Below are positions 33,976-42,263 of a DNA stretch of 64,000 nucleotides, piece by piece. The notes under the pieces are model-generated. The model made no database searches and was not told the DNA's origin. It was given only the letters and a program-made list of their open reading frames with translations. Made by a program: the position numbers and the translations under genes. How positions within the stretch are numbered: the stretch's first letter is position 1; every line of letters starts with the position of its first letter. Source of the DNA: Trinickia diaoshuihuensis (GTDB lineage Bacteria; Pseudomonadota; Gammaproteobacteria; Burkholderiales; Burkholderiaceae); contig NZ_QUBS01000077.1 of NCBI RefSeq assembly GCF_003390925.1, positions 1-64,000 of the forward strand, read 5' to 3'.

Positions 33976-34854
33976 TTAGGAAGCCGCCGCCGGCTTCGAG
34001 ACCTTCGTCGCGCGCACGGTGTCGTCGAGTTCTTGGAACGTGGGGCGATCGCTCGTGAACAACACCTTGCGGCCGAACTCCACGGCAACTGACGGCGCAT
34101 AGCCGCTCAGCGAGGCCAGCAGCACGGCCTTCACGCACTGGAACGGCTTGGCGGCCGCGCGGCCCTTCGCATGCAGCAGATCGGCGAGCGGCCCGATGAA
34201 TCCGTACGACAGCAAAATACCGAGGAACGTGCCGACGAGCGCGGCCGCGATCATCTCGCCGAGCACCGCGGGCGGCGCGCCGACGGAGGCCATCGTATGG
34301 ACGACGCCCATGACGGCCGCGACGATACCGAACGCCGGCAAGCCGTCGGCCATCTTTTGCAGCGCGTTGGCGACCACCGATTCCTCGGCGTGATGCGTCG
34401 TCAATTCCTCGTCCATCAGGTCCTGCATTTCGAGGACGTTGATGTTGCCCGTCGACATCATGCGCAGGTAGTCGGTGATGAAGTCGAGCAAATGATGATC
34501 GCCGGCGATCACGGGATATTTTTGGAAGAGCGGGCTTTGGTCGGGTGCGTCGACGTCGGCTTCGAGCGCCATCATCCCTTCCTTGCGGGCCTTCTGCATC
34601 AGTTCGTAGAGCAGCGCGATCAACTCCAAGTACTTCGCCTTGTCGTAACGCGGGCCCTTGAAGCAAGCGGGCAAGCTCTTGATCGTCTTTTTCAACGTGG
34701 GGACGGGGTTGGCAACGACGAACGCGCCGAACGCCGCGCCGAAAATACAGAGCAATTCGAACGGCTGAATCAAGGCGAACAGGTGCCCGCCTTCCCCGAC
34801 GAAACTTCCGATCACAGCGCCGAGCACCATGATCCAACCGATTGCGACAAACAT
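33976..34854 (-). CDS. motA: Second MotA-like stator protein
   Basis: The 292-residue MotA paralogue has FVAIGWIMVLGAVIGSFVGEGGHLFALIQPFELLCIFGAAFGAF for its first two helices, the KARKEGMMALEADVD cytoplasmic segment, and paired C-terminal helices (GIVAAVMGVVHTM, LVGTFLGILLSYGFIGPLADLL). The start at 34854 (MFVAIGW) is chosen for a GGAGAG site 9 bases upstream and by the family N-terminus; an in-frame extension to 34893 lacks support. It forms a two-gene unit with the motB2 gene. Its sequence differs clearly from MotA at 2507-3367. Confidence 0.93.
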   Translation of the reverse strand: MFVAIGWIMVLGAVIGSFVGEGGHLFALIQPFELLCIFGAAFGAFVVANPVPTLKKTIKSLPACFKGPRYDKAKYLELIALLYELMQKARKEGMMALEADVDAPDQSPLFQKYPVIAGDHHLLDFITDYLRMMSTGNINVLEMQDLMDEELTTHHAEESVVANALQKMADGLPAFGIVAAVMGVVHTMASVGAPPAVLGEMIAAALVGTFLGILLSYGFIGPLADLLHAKGRAAAKPFQCVKAVLLASLSGYAPSVAVEFGRKVLFTSDRPTFQELDDTVRATKVSKPAAAS

Positions 34855-35184
34855 GAATCTCTCCAATCCAAAAGCGAGGGGCCGCGCATCCACATCAGCG
34901 CGTCGTTGCGACGAACGGTTCGTTCGTAGTCCTATCGGTTGGGGTAGCGGAGGACGGCTCGGTAGAGCCTTTGACGCAAGACCAATCGCGACGAGGGCTG
35001 CGATGCGGCCTCGTATTCGTTCATGCCTGGCTAACGGCTCAAAGAGGCAATAGCTAAAGGGTGTGCAATGAAATTTAAGAAAGGGGACGCATCAATGGCG
35101 TCCGCGCGACCGGCTCGCCCACCGATCGCGCAGGTTGATTGATTCAGATCAAGTTCGCCGGCACGGCCTTGGTGTATCTGTCCG
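34855..35184. other. Upstream region of motA2 / downstream of chitinase
   Basis: This 330-bp interval contains no gene. It should hold the promoter of the second stator operon, but no sigma-28 motif with correct spacing was found. CTATCGGT (34934-34941) resembles an inverted sigma-28 -10, but no -35 lies at the right distance. Nothing else distinctive is seen. Confidence 0.35.
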
Positions 35185-36534
35185 TCAGGACGATTTCACC
35201 CACACCCCGCCGTCGCTCGGTACGTTGCCCTGAGTCCACCACTGCGCGCAATACTTCGCGCCTTGGTACATGACGCAACTGCCGCCCGAATAGGCAACCG
35301 ATGCCGACCATGTCGGCGTCGCGCCCGAGACGAGCTTCCAAACCGACGATTGCCCCGGCACGTCGCCTTGCGTCCACCACTGGGCTTGATAAGTCGAGCC
35401 CTGATAGGTCACCTGCATGCCCGCCGTATAGACTTGCGACGCCGACCACGGCGCCGGCCCCGAACCGCCGGTCCCTCCGGTCGATCCGCCGCCATACGAG
35501 GGATCCTTCGTGACGCCCGCGCCCCAATGATCGGCAAAACGCTCGAAGATCGAGGCGAACTGATAGGGACTCTGCGCCACGCCGGAACAGCTCGAGGAGG
35601 CCGACCCGCCCGGCGTCGCGCAGGCCACGTCGCGCCCGACCGACCAATTGCTGAGGAGACCGTAATTGTTGTTGAGCGCGGTATTGGTCAGCGTTTGAGC
35701 ATCGTCGAGCGTGAACGTTTCGCCCTGCGTGTCATTGACGCCGATCATCGGCGTGACGCCTACCGTTTGCCACAACTGCGCGCTGCTCTTCGTCTGCCCG
35801 ACGCTCTTGTACGCCGTGTCGAGCTGCGAATACAGCGACTGCGCCGCTTGAATCGCCGCTTGTCCCATCTCGACGCCGGACGGGCCGTAGTCCATCGCCA
35901 TCACGTTGACGACGTCGAATGCCACATGATTTTGAATCGCCGCGTTCAGGACGTTCAAGCCTTCGCCGGTCAGCCCCGAGGCGAGTACGGGGAGCGTCAG
36001 CGTCACATGGAGCGCTTTGCCTTTGGCGGTCTGCGCGGTTTGCAACTGCGCGACGGCTTGGAAGTTCCGCGCGAGCGCGGCCGAATCGTCCTGCGCGGCG
36101 CCTTCGATATCGAAGTCGATATGCGTGAGGCTGTAGGTATCCACGACCGTTTGGAGCGCTGCCTGCAGCGAGGGCACGTCGGTGCACGCCTGCATGAGCG
36201 GCGTACCGTTCGCGCCGCCGAACGAGACGGCGACCTCGCCGCCCTTCGCCCGATAGTTGTCGATGCCGCCCGAGATCGCCGTCAGCAAATCGGAACTGTT
36301 GCCGGGCCCGATCGCTTGCACGCCGCCCCAGGACGGTACGCATCCGCCGGAGCCGGCCACGACGAACGCAAGCGTGAACTGCTGGATGCCCTGCTGTACG
36401 CCGATTTTGTCGAGGACCGGGGTGGGCCATTCGGTCATGTCGACGTAGGGTGCGTAGATGTTGCTCGCTTGCGAAGCCGTCGCGGCCAGCGAGAAGGCCG
36501 TTGCGGCGAGTACCTTCGTGATCGTTCGCTTCAT
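35185..36534 (-). CDS. Secreted GH18 chitinase with two CBM5/12 chitin-binding modules
   Basis: The 449-residue protein has a Sec signal peptide (MKRTITKVLAATAFSLAATASQA), a GH18 catalytic domain (residues about 25-300; AVSFGGANG and the catalytic LTHIDFDIEGA, where the final E is the acid), a Gly/Ser/Thr linker, and two C-terminal CBM5/12 repeats (WSASQVYTAGMQVTYQGSTYQAQWWTQGDVPG and WSASVAYSGGSCVMYQGAKYCAQWWTQGNVPS). It hydrolyses chitin outside the cell. The usual D-x-x-D-x-D-x-E first Asp is Thr here, a form found in the chitinase D-like branch. It is monocistronic. Confidence 0.9.
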   Translation of the reverse strand: MKRTITKVLAATAFSLAATASQASNIYAPYVDMTEWPTPVLDKIGVQQGIQQFTLAFVVAGSGGCVPSWGGVQAIGPGNSSDLLTAISGGIDNYRAKGGEVAVSFGGANGTPLMQACTDVPSLQAALQTVVDTYSLTHIDFDIEGAAQDDSAALARNFQAVAQLQTAQTAKGKALHVTLTLPVLASGLTGEGLNVLNAAIQNHVAFDVVNVMAMDYGPSGVEMGQAAIQAAQSLYSQLDTAYKSVGQTKSSAQLWQTVGVTPMIGVNDTQGETFTLDDAQTLTNTALNNNYGLLSNWSVGRDVACATPGGSASSSCSGVAQSPYQFASIFERFADHWGAGVTKDPSYGGGSTGGTGGSGPAPWSASQVYTAGMQVTYQGSTYQAQWWTQGDVPGQSSVWKLVSGATPTWSASVAYSGGSCVMYQGAKYCAQWWTQGNVPSDGGVWVKSS

Positions 36535-36936
36535 GGGTCTGCCCTCGTTCCGTTTGAAGGTGCCGGTTAGCGAGCCGTGCCTCCTTCCGCTCGAGTCCGG
36601 CGGCGATGAATCGCTCCGTATCGTAGGAGATCCTCCGCGAGATTGGTACTAAAGCGGTCCCACCAAAATTAGTGGGTAAAGGCGACTTAAACGCTCAATT
36701 GGAGGGCTTTGACCAATCGCTTAACGATGGCTGAAAAATTGCGCCATACCCGCACGAATCCTTTCAGGACAAAGGCGAAGAGCCAATCGCATGCGTTTGG
36801 AGCATGGCGACGGGCGAGCCGCGGCCACGCATTGATTACGCGAGGAGCATCAGAGCGATGAGACCAGTGAATACCGCGTCCCGCTATTTGAGGCGACGGA
36901 CGCACCGAGCGATGCGTCCGCGCACCGAAGCCGACG
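36535..36936. other. Intergenic region between chitinase and YecD-like hydrolase
   Basis: This 402-bp gap has lower GC than its neighbours and no convincing gene. A small hairpin (CCCAC 36659-36663 with GTGGG 36672-36676) is visible. It contains the chitinase promoter on the minus strand and the 3' end of the hydrolase transcript. No operator was recognised. Confidence 0.35.
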
Positions 36937-37515
36937 TTAGCCGTTGATTGCCGCCAGTACGTCGTCCGTCGTACGAACGCGTCCGAGCCGCGGGAAGATG
37001 AAGCGCAGCGATGCTTCATGCTGCTCGATCGATGCGCAGCTCATCGCATCCTCGGCAAAGACGATCGCGTAGTTGCGCTCGAACGCGGCGCGCGCGGTCG
37101 ACTCGACGCCGATGTTCGTCGCGATACCGGCGAGCACGATCGTTTGAACGCCGCGCCGGCGCAATTGCAAATCGAGTTCGGTGCCGTAAAAGGCGTTCCA
37201 CTGCCGCTTCGTGATCTGAATGTCGCGCTCGCTCGCTTCGAGCCGAGGCGGGAAGGTCCACCAATTTTCGGGCAAGCCGCCGGGCGGCGTGGGCGGGGGC
37301 TGGTCGACGCTTTGCCGCAATACGTCGCCGAAATCGGGACTGGGCCCGACGCGCACGAGCACGACAGGCGCGCCCACTTCGCGAAAGCGTTTCGCGAGGC
37401 GCACGCTCGCGTCCAAGACGGCATCGCCCGTGCGCGGCGCTCGACCGTAGGGCAGGATGCCTTCTTGCAGATCGATGAGGACGAGCGCGGTGGTACGTGG
37501 ATCGAGAGTGTCCAT
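36937..37515 (-). CDS. YecD-like isochorismatase-fold hydrolase lacking the nucleophilic Cys
   Basis: The 192-residue protein has the isochorismatase-superfamily layout: Asp15 in LVLIDLQEG, Lys103 in ITKRQWNAF, and the cis-peptide loop VLAGIATNIGVESTARAAFE. The position normally held by the catalytic cysteine of cysteine hydrolases is Gly136 (TNIGV). The same TNIGVESTAR stretch occurs, as I recall, in E. coli YecD. Enzymes with this change, such as PhzD-type isochorismatases, hydrolyse vinyl ethers by acid catalysis. The start at 37515 has AAGGAC upstream; an extension to 37614 is unlikely. It is divergent from the TetR gene and probably regulated by it. Confidence 0.82.
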   Translation of the reverse strand: MDTLDPRTTALVLIDLQEGILPYGRAPRTGDAVLDASVRLAKRFREVGAPVVLVRVGPSPDFGDVLRQSVDQPPPTPPGGLPENWWTFPPRLEASERDIQITKRQWNAFYGTELDLQLRRRGVQTIVLAGIATNIGVESTARAAFERNYAIVFAEDAMSCASIEQHEASLRFIFPRLGRVRTTDDVLAAING

Positions 37516-37648
37516 GATGAGTCCTTGAAGTCCCGTGGATGCAGCGTTGATCGAGTCGATATCGCGCGCCGGTGCGAGCCGGCGGGCCGGCCCGCCATTG
37601 AGCGCGACCGGCAAAACAGGTTTAATGAGAGCGATACCTCAGAAATAC

Positions 37649-37694
37649 GAGGATACCCTCACAAAACGGAGTATATGAGGATGGCCTCACAAAA
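37649..37694. promoter_or_regulatory. Repeated dyad operator upstream of the tetR gene
   Basis: Two 18-bp copies, GAGGATACCCTCACAAAA (37649-37666) and GAGGATGGCCTCACAAAA (37677-37694), differ at two positions and repeat with 28-bp periodicity. Each contains a GAGG-N4-CCTC dyad; the second (TGAGG-ATGG-CCTCA, 37676-37689) covers the tetR start codon. A further CCTC at 37637-37640 pairs with GAGG at 37649-37652. This layout is typical of a TetR autoregulatory site in a divergent promoter. Confidence 0.65.
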
Positions 37695-38343
37695 TGCAAG
37701 TCGTTCCGGCGACGACGTGCGCGCGGACGCGAAGCCGCCGCGGCGCGAACGCGGGCGGGCGCGCGTGGCGGCGCTGCTCGACGCGGCCGGCGCGGAATTC
37801 GCCGAGAAGGGCTTCGACGCCGCCACGATGACGGCGATCGCGGCGCGGGCCGGCGCGTCCATCGGCTCGCTCTATCAGTTCTTTCCCACGAAGGATGTGC
37901 TGGCCGACGCGCTGCTCGAAGCGTATTTGACGACCTTGATCGACGATCTCGGCCGGCTGCGCGAAGCGGCGCCCGCGCTCGACGTGGCGGCCCTAGCGCA
38001 TCGGCTCGCGCGCGCATTGGTTGCGTTTCGCGCCGCGCATCCGGCGTTCGCGCCGCTCGTGGAGACCTCCGGCCGCTCGCTGCCGGCGGTGCTCGGGGTG
38101 AGAGAGCGGATTCGCGCGGAGATCGCGGCGATCTTGCGCGCCAAGGCGCCCGGGATGAAGGCGGCCGAGGCGCAGGTGCGCGCGGCCGTGGTTCAGCAAA
38201 TCATGAAGGCGGCGGTCGCTATTCAGGGCGAGGCGACGTTTGCGCATCGCGCGGCGGTGATCGACGAGTTGGAAAGCGTGATGAAGCTGTATTTGGATCA
38301 GACATTCGAGGCGGTGGGTCTAGCGCGGGCAAGCAAGCGTTAG
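37681..38343 (+). CDS. TetR family transcriptional regulator
   Basis: The 220-residue repressor has an N-terminal helix-turn-helix (RVAALLDAAGAEFAEKGFDAATMTAIAARAGASIGSLYQFFPTKDVLADALLEAY, residues about 24-80) and a larger ligand-binding C-terminal domain. It is divergent from the YecD-like hydrolase (166 bp between starts), and dyads lie between them, so it most likely represses both. ATG 37681 is preferred because GGAG lies 9 bases before it; ATG 37675 is only 3 bases away. The ligand is unknown. Confidence 0.88.
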   Translation: MASQNASRSGDDVRADAKPPRRERGRARVAALLDAAGAEFAEKGFDAATMTAIAARAGASIGSLYQFFPTKDVLADALLEAYLTTLIDDLGRLREAAPALDVAALAHRLARALVAFRAAHPAFAPLVETSGRSLPAVLGVRERIRAEIAAILRAKAPGMKAAEAQVRAAVVQQIMKAAVAIQGEATFAHRAAVIDELESVMKLYLDQTFEAVGLARASKR

Positions 38344-38450
38344 CTGTAGCGACTTGCATTCGAAACCGCGCCTGCTCACATTTTTCGTCAGTCCCATCGC
38401 ACTCGGCATCACAACTTCGCGGTTGTAATTTTTCTGGCAAGGCTCGCGTG

Positions 38451-38470
38451 GTGTCATACCAGCATGACAC
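38451..38470 (+). promoter_or_regulatory. Inverted repeat covering the start codon of the ParB-fold gene
   Basis: GTGTCAT (38451-38457) and ATGACAC (38464-38470) are perfect inverted arms around a 6-base spacer, with the ATG of the gene as the first three bases of the right arm. It could be an operator dyad or an RNA hairpin that hides the start codon. Confidence 0.5.
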
Positions 38471-39237
38471 GCACCAACTCAATTTCGGGATCCCCTGTAC
38501 CGAACCCACCACTTACAGGGCAAACCACTGCGGCGTCGGATGGCCAGCCCGTAAGACGGTCAGCTTCTCCCCCGGCTGATGACCGCTTTTCCGGCTTGTC
38601 GAAAAGACCGCGCCGCGACAGCGCGCAAGAGGCGTCCGCTTCAGACAGTGCCATGATGCGTCCACGCCAGGATCTGCAGGCTACCCAATTCGACCGAGCC
38701 GCATCGATGCGGGCCGCTGCGAATAGGGCATCCCTGGGGTCGTCGACGGGCCCCGCATTGCCGAACATCAGCGGCCTAACCGCCGGGGGCTCGCTCAATA
38801 TGAGCGAAGACCGCGGTGCGCAACGCGCCAGCTATCAGCCGTCGCGAGCAACGGAGTTGGCCGAATCGAAGTACTCGGACATCCTGCCGTCGCAGCATGA
38901 ACTAAAGGAATCGCACATCGACGCGTATCGACAGAAAATAAAAAATGGAGAGCAATTAGAACCGATCCCCGTCGCGCGGAGTAGCGACGGCAAAAAACTG
39001 GTGCTCATCGATGGACACCATCGATTCGCAGCGGCAATGGCAGAGCAAGCCAAGGTCGACTTGATTGTTTCTTCCACGACCGCACCGACGTCGCATGCGG
39101 ACTGGTCTGGGGTCAAGAAGACTGATCGCTTCACGGGCAACGATATAGTCAACCAGGGCCCGGAACACTTTGCAAATGTAAGCTCTGACAGTGAGGACTA
39201 TTCGAGCGGGAGTTCACCCGGCGGGCATAAAGCATAG
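38464..39237 (+). CDS. ParB/sulfiredoxin-fold protein with disordered N-terminus; possible secreted effector
   Basis: This 257-residue protein has a Ser/Pro/Ala-rich, probably disordered first half (residues 1-130), a ParB/Srx-like domain (about 132-190) with LKESHIDAYRQKIKNGEQLEPIPVARSSDGKKLVLIDGHHRFAAAMAEQ, including the nucleotide-site-like GHHR, and an acidic Ser-rich tail. GC content, lower than neighbours, and codon use suggest acquisition. The N-terminus resembles secretion leaders of type III effectors, but no TTCG-N16-TTCG HrpII-type box was found upstream. Function unknown. Confidence 0.65.
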   Translation: MTRTNSISGSPVPNPPLTGQTTAASDGQPVRRSASPPADDRFSGLSKRPRRDSAQEASASDSAMMRPRQDLQATQFDRAASMRAAANRASLGSSTGPALPNISGLTAGGSLNMSEDRGAQRASYQPSRATELAESKYSDILPSQHELKESHIDAYRQKIKNGEQLEPIPVARSSDGKKLVLIDGHHRFAAAMAEQAKVDLIVSSTTAPTSHADWSGVKKTDRFTGNDIVNQGPEHFANVSSDSEDYSSGSSPGGHKA

Positions 39238-39379
39238 AAGGCTGGAATCTAAGCAATCGTAAAGGGAGTAAACGAGACGACGAATCGCCGTGATCGATCG
39301 CCAAAAATTGCCGATAATATCGGCGCGCTTCATTTCCTCATACGATCCCGGCCCCGCGCTATTGTCCAAGCCCTCATCG

Positions 39380-40378
39380 ATGCTTCCGCTTCGCGCCGCC
39401 CGAGCTCATAGCCCGCAACGCCGCCGCCTGCTGCAAGCCGCCATGCTGGCGGCCTGTCTGCCGCTCGCCGCCTGCAACGCACCGCCCCAAATCGGCGGCA
39501 CCTTCGTGCAACTGTGGCGCAGCCATCTCGACTGGACGCGCGATCAATGGCACGAACGCCTAACGGCCTCCCATGCGCTCGGCTGCAAGGAGATTTTCGT
39601 GCAGTGGGTTGGCATCGACAGCGAGCCCGACAGCACATGGATAGCGCCGGATTCGATGATCCAGTTGCTGCTCGACGAGAGCGCGGCGCTCGGCATGGGC
39701 GTTCACCTCGGCGTGCCCTACGACGAGCGCTGGTGGAACGCGATCGGCGACAAAAGCGACGCCGTGCTCGACGCCTTCCTTGCCCGCTCGAACGAGCGCG
39801 GCGCAAGCTATATGCAAACCGCGCTGTGGACACTGCACGAGGCGTTTCGCGGCTGGTATATCCCGTATGAGCTCGAGCAGTACAACTGGGCCGATCCGGC
39901 GCGCCTAGACAAGCTCGCCGACTGGCTCGGCCGCTTCTCCGACGTGGCGCTCGCCACCAGCGGCCAGGTCCCGACCGTGTCGACCTACTTCAGCCAACTG
40001 CCGACGACCGGCACGCTCGCCGGCATGTGGAGCACGCTGCTCGACCGGGTCAAGCTGCATCCGATGATCCAAGATGGGGTGGGCGTGGCCGGCATCGGCA
40101 ACTACGACGCGCTCAGGCCGCTGCACGACATGCTCGTCGCGCGCGGGGCGACGTTCGATCTCATCGCGGAACTGTTCGAGCAATTGCCGGCGGCGAAGAG
40201 CGATGGCTCGGACTTCAAGGCCCGTTCGGCCAGCTTTCGGCGCATCGAGGCGCAATGGAACATCGCGCGCGATTACGGCGCGCAGCGTATCGTCGCGTTC
40301 TCGCTCGATCCGTGGGTGCTCGGCGACTCCGCCGAGGCAAGGTTGCTGCTCAAGCGCTGGCAATCGGCGATCGGTTGA
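39380..40378 (+). CDS. DUF4434-type (TIM-barrel, glycosidase-like) lipoprotein
   Basis: The 332-residue product has an arginine-rich leader and lipobox (LPLAAC, modified Cys at about residue 31), so it is probably a lipoprotein. The rest resembles DUF4434, a TIM-barrel glycoside-hydrolase-like family: GGTFVQLWRSHLDWTRDQWHERLTASHALGCKEIFVQWVG, then VHLGVPYDERWW and a RFSLDPW-type end (IVAFSLDPWVL). I recall that E. coli ybcH beside nfrAB carries such a domain; this needs checking. It could trim the polymer. No strong ribosome-binding site is seen at ATG 39380; a GTG at 39290 begins a longer frame. It converges with the acyl-CoA-dehydrogenase gene. Confidence 0.75.
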   Translation: MLPLRAARAHSPQRRRLLQAAMLAACLPLAACNAPPQIGGTFVQLWRSHLDWTRDQWHERLTASHALGCKEIFVQWVGIDSEPDSTWIAPDSMIQLLLDESAALGMGVHLGVPYDERWWNAIGDKSDAVLDAFLARSNERGASYMQTALWTLHEAFRGWYIPYELEQYNWADPARLDKLADWLGRFSDVALATSGQVPTVSTYFSQLPTTGTLAGMWSTLLDRVKLHPMIQDGVGVAGIGNYDALRPLHDMLVARGATFDLIAELFEQLPAAKSDGSDFKARSASFRRIEAQWNIARDYGAQRIVAFSLDPWVLGDSAEARLLLKRWQSAIG

Positions 40379-40402
40379 GCGCGCGCCGATCACCGGTCCG
40401 CT

Positions 40403-41572
40403 TTAGAGTTGCTTGCCGACGATCTCACGCAAGATTTCGCTCGTGCCGCCGAAGATGCGCAACGCGCGCGCATCGGCCCAGGCGCGTCCGATGCCGTATT
40501 CGCTCATATAGCCGTAGCCGCCATACAGTTGCAGCAAATCGTCGAGCACTTGCCCTTGCAACTCCGTCGCATTGAGCTTAGCCATGGCCGCCGTGACGGG
40601 CTCGAGTCCGCCCGCCATGTGGCGCGCGAGACAGTCGTCGAGAAACACGCGCAGCATGGTCGACTTGGAAAGCGCATCGGCTAGCTTGAACCGCGAGTTC
40701 TGGTAGTCGAGCACGCGCCGGCCGAACACCTTGCGCTCCTTGAGGTACGCCGCCGCTTCGGCCAGGCGGCCTTCGAGCGAGGCGGCCGCGCGCAGCGCGA
40801 TGGCCAGACGCTCCCGCGCGAGTTCGCGGGTGACGTACTCGAATGCGGCCCCCTCTTCCCCGAGCAACGCATCGGCGCTCAGGCGCACATCGTCGAAAAA
40901 CAGTTCGCACGTGTCCTGACTGTGCTGCCCGATCTTTGCGAGCGGCGGTCCTTTGGCGAATCCCGGCATGCCCTCCTCGACGACGAAGAGCGACAAGCCG
41001 CGGGCGCCGAGGTCGGGGTTCGTGCTGGCCAGGACGATCACGAGCCCGGCGTTCACACCGTTCGTGATGAACGTCTTCTGGCCGCTCAGTGCCCACCCCT
41101 CGCCGTCTCGGCGCGCGCGCGTGCGCACGGCCTTCAAATCGCTGCCCGCCCCGGGCTCGGTCATCGCAATGGCGCCGATGAGTTCGCCCGACGTCATGCG
41201 AGGCAGCCATTTCTCCCGCTGTTCGGGTGTCCCGAATGCCGCCAGATACGGCGCGACCATATCCGAATGAATCGAAAAACCGATGCCGAGATAGTTCGCG
41301 TGCGCAAGCGCTTCGATGACGACCGCGGCATGTCCGAAGTCGCCGCCCAGCCCGTACGGCACCGCAATCGCGCAGTTCAGCAAACCGGCCTCGCCGGCCT
41401 TTCGCCACAACGCTCGCGGCGTGATGCCTTCATGCTCCCACTGGGCGTAATGCGGCGCGATCTCGTTCGCGATGAAACGCTCGACTTGAACGCGAAACTG
41501 TTCGTGATCTTCGCGGAAAACGCCGCGCATACGCTCGCTCCTGGAGGATTCGGCCGTCGCTTTACTGTCCAT
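40403..41572 (-). CDS. Acyl-CoA-dehydrogenase-fold flavoprotein
   Basis: This 389-residue enzyme has the full ACAD fold: AIAMTEPGAGSDLKAVRTRA and FITNGVNAG (FAD-binding), and GGYGYMSEYGIGRAWADARALRIFGGTSEI at the C-terminus. The position of the MCAD catalytic Glu (YEGT) is Gly (FGGT); instead Glu254 in ELARERLAIA fits the base of the isovaleryl-CoA/long-chain branch, so the enzyme should be active. The carrier protein and adenylation gene upstream make it a candidate carrier-bound aminoacyl dehydrogenase like prolyl-PCP oxidases. Its start overlaps algF by 11 bases. It is the last gene of the operon. Confidence 0.85.
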   Translation of the reverse strand: MDSKATAESSRSERMRGVFREDHEQFRVQVERFIANEIAPHYAQWEHEGITPRALWRKAGEAGLLNCAIAVPYGLGGDFGHAAVVIEALAHANYLGIGFSIHSDMVAPYLAAFGTPEQREKWLPRMTSGELIGAIAMTEPGAGSDLKAVRTRARRDGEGWALSGQKTFITNGVNAGLVIVLASTNPDLGARGLSLFVVEEGMPGFAKGPPLAKIGQHSQDTCELFFDDVRLSADALLGEEGAAFEYVTRELARERLAIALRAAASLEGRLAEAAAYLKERKVFGRRVLDYQNSRFKLADALSKSTMLRVFLDDCLARHMAGGLEPVTAAMAKLNATELQGQVLDDLLQLYGGYGYMSEYGIGRAWADARALRIFGGTSEILREIVGKQL

Positions 41573-42263
41573 ACGGGTCGGTCGCGCTCACCTGGCCGCG
41601 CAGCACCGGTTTGCCGGCCGTGCCCACGAGGAAGAGGCTGTAGTGGTCGCCCGGCTGGAGCGCCGGCAGGGTCAGCGCGCCGGACGCGACCGTCGAGCAT
41701 GCGGCCGCGAGCTTCGCCGAAACCGGGTTGATGGGACGCGCGGCAGCCGCATGCGGCGCCACGGCCGAGAACAGCACCGGACCGGCGGGCGCCACCGCGA
41801 GGCGGCCATTCGGGCAGTCGGCGGCAAGGTTGTAGAAGCGCAACTCGGCCTTGAGCGCGTCTTGCGAGCCACCGCCGTCGTCGACGACGGTGAATACGAC
41901 TTTCTGCCCCTCGCGGCGCGGCACGAGTGTCGCGAAGCTGTCCGGTGCGACCGTCAGCGTCGCGACGGCCTTGCCGTTCAGCGAGACGGTAAACGGCGCA
42001 TTACCTTTGACGATGGCGTACGTACTCGCCGTTGCCTCGCCGGAGAGCGTTTGCACGGGTCCATCGGCTATCTTCACCGAGAGCCGCGCGCTGTCCGGAT
42101 TGACCAGGCGCACGAACGACGACCCGGCCGGCGGCCGCGCGGCATAGAGCTGCGCGAATTTGCCCTCGGTATCGGCGCGCGCGCCGATCGGCGCGAACGC
42201 GGCGGCCAGCGACAAGGCGGCGCCCAGACAAGGCGCAAAAACGAATCGTGCGACGAACTTCAT
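41562..42263 (-). CDS. algF: AlgF-like periplasmic O-acylation protein
   Basis: The 233-residue protein begins with a Sec signal (FAPCLGAALSLAAAFAPIGARA) and a mature part (KFAQLYAARPPAGSSFVRLVNPDSARLSVKI) that matches AlgF, a periplasmic protein needed for alginate O-acetylation. It ends with a beta-rich segment (YSLFLVGTAGKPVLRGQVSA). AlgF is thought to help relay the acyl group to the polymer with AlgJ/AlgX. It overlaps the A-domain gene by 4 bases (ATGA) and the ACAD gene by 11, so the three genes are translated together. Confidence 0.8.
   Translation of the reverse strand: MKFVARFVFAPCLGAALSLAAAFAPIGARADTEGKFAQLYAARPPAGSSFVRLVNPDSARLSVKIADGPVQTLSGEATASTYAIVKGNAPFTVSLNGKAVATLTVAPDSFATLVPRREGQKVVFTVVDDGGGSQDALKAELRFYNLAADCPNGRLAVAPAGPVLFSAVAPHAAAARPINPVSAKLAAACSTVASGALTLPALQPGDHYSLFLVGTAGKPVLRGQVSATDPYGQ

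Noticed and set aside
38344-38463. HrpII box (TTCG-N16-TTCG) before the ParB-fold gene
   Set aside because: TTCG copies at 38359, 38384 and 38416 are spaced by 21 and 28 bases, not 16.
40403-41572. Apparent loss of the catalytic Glu (FGGT for YEGT) in the ACAD-like gene
   Set aside because: Enzymes of the isovaleryl and long-chain branch carry the base on another helix; Glu254 in RERL fits that position.
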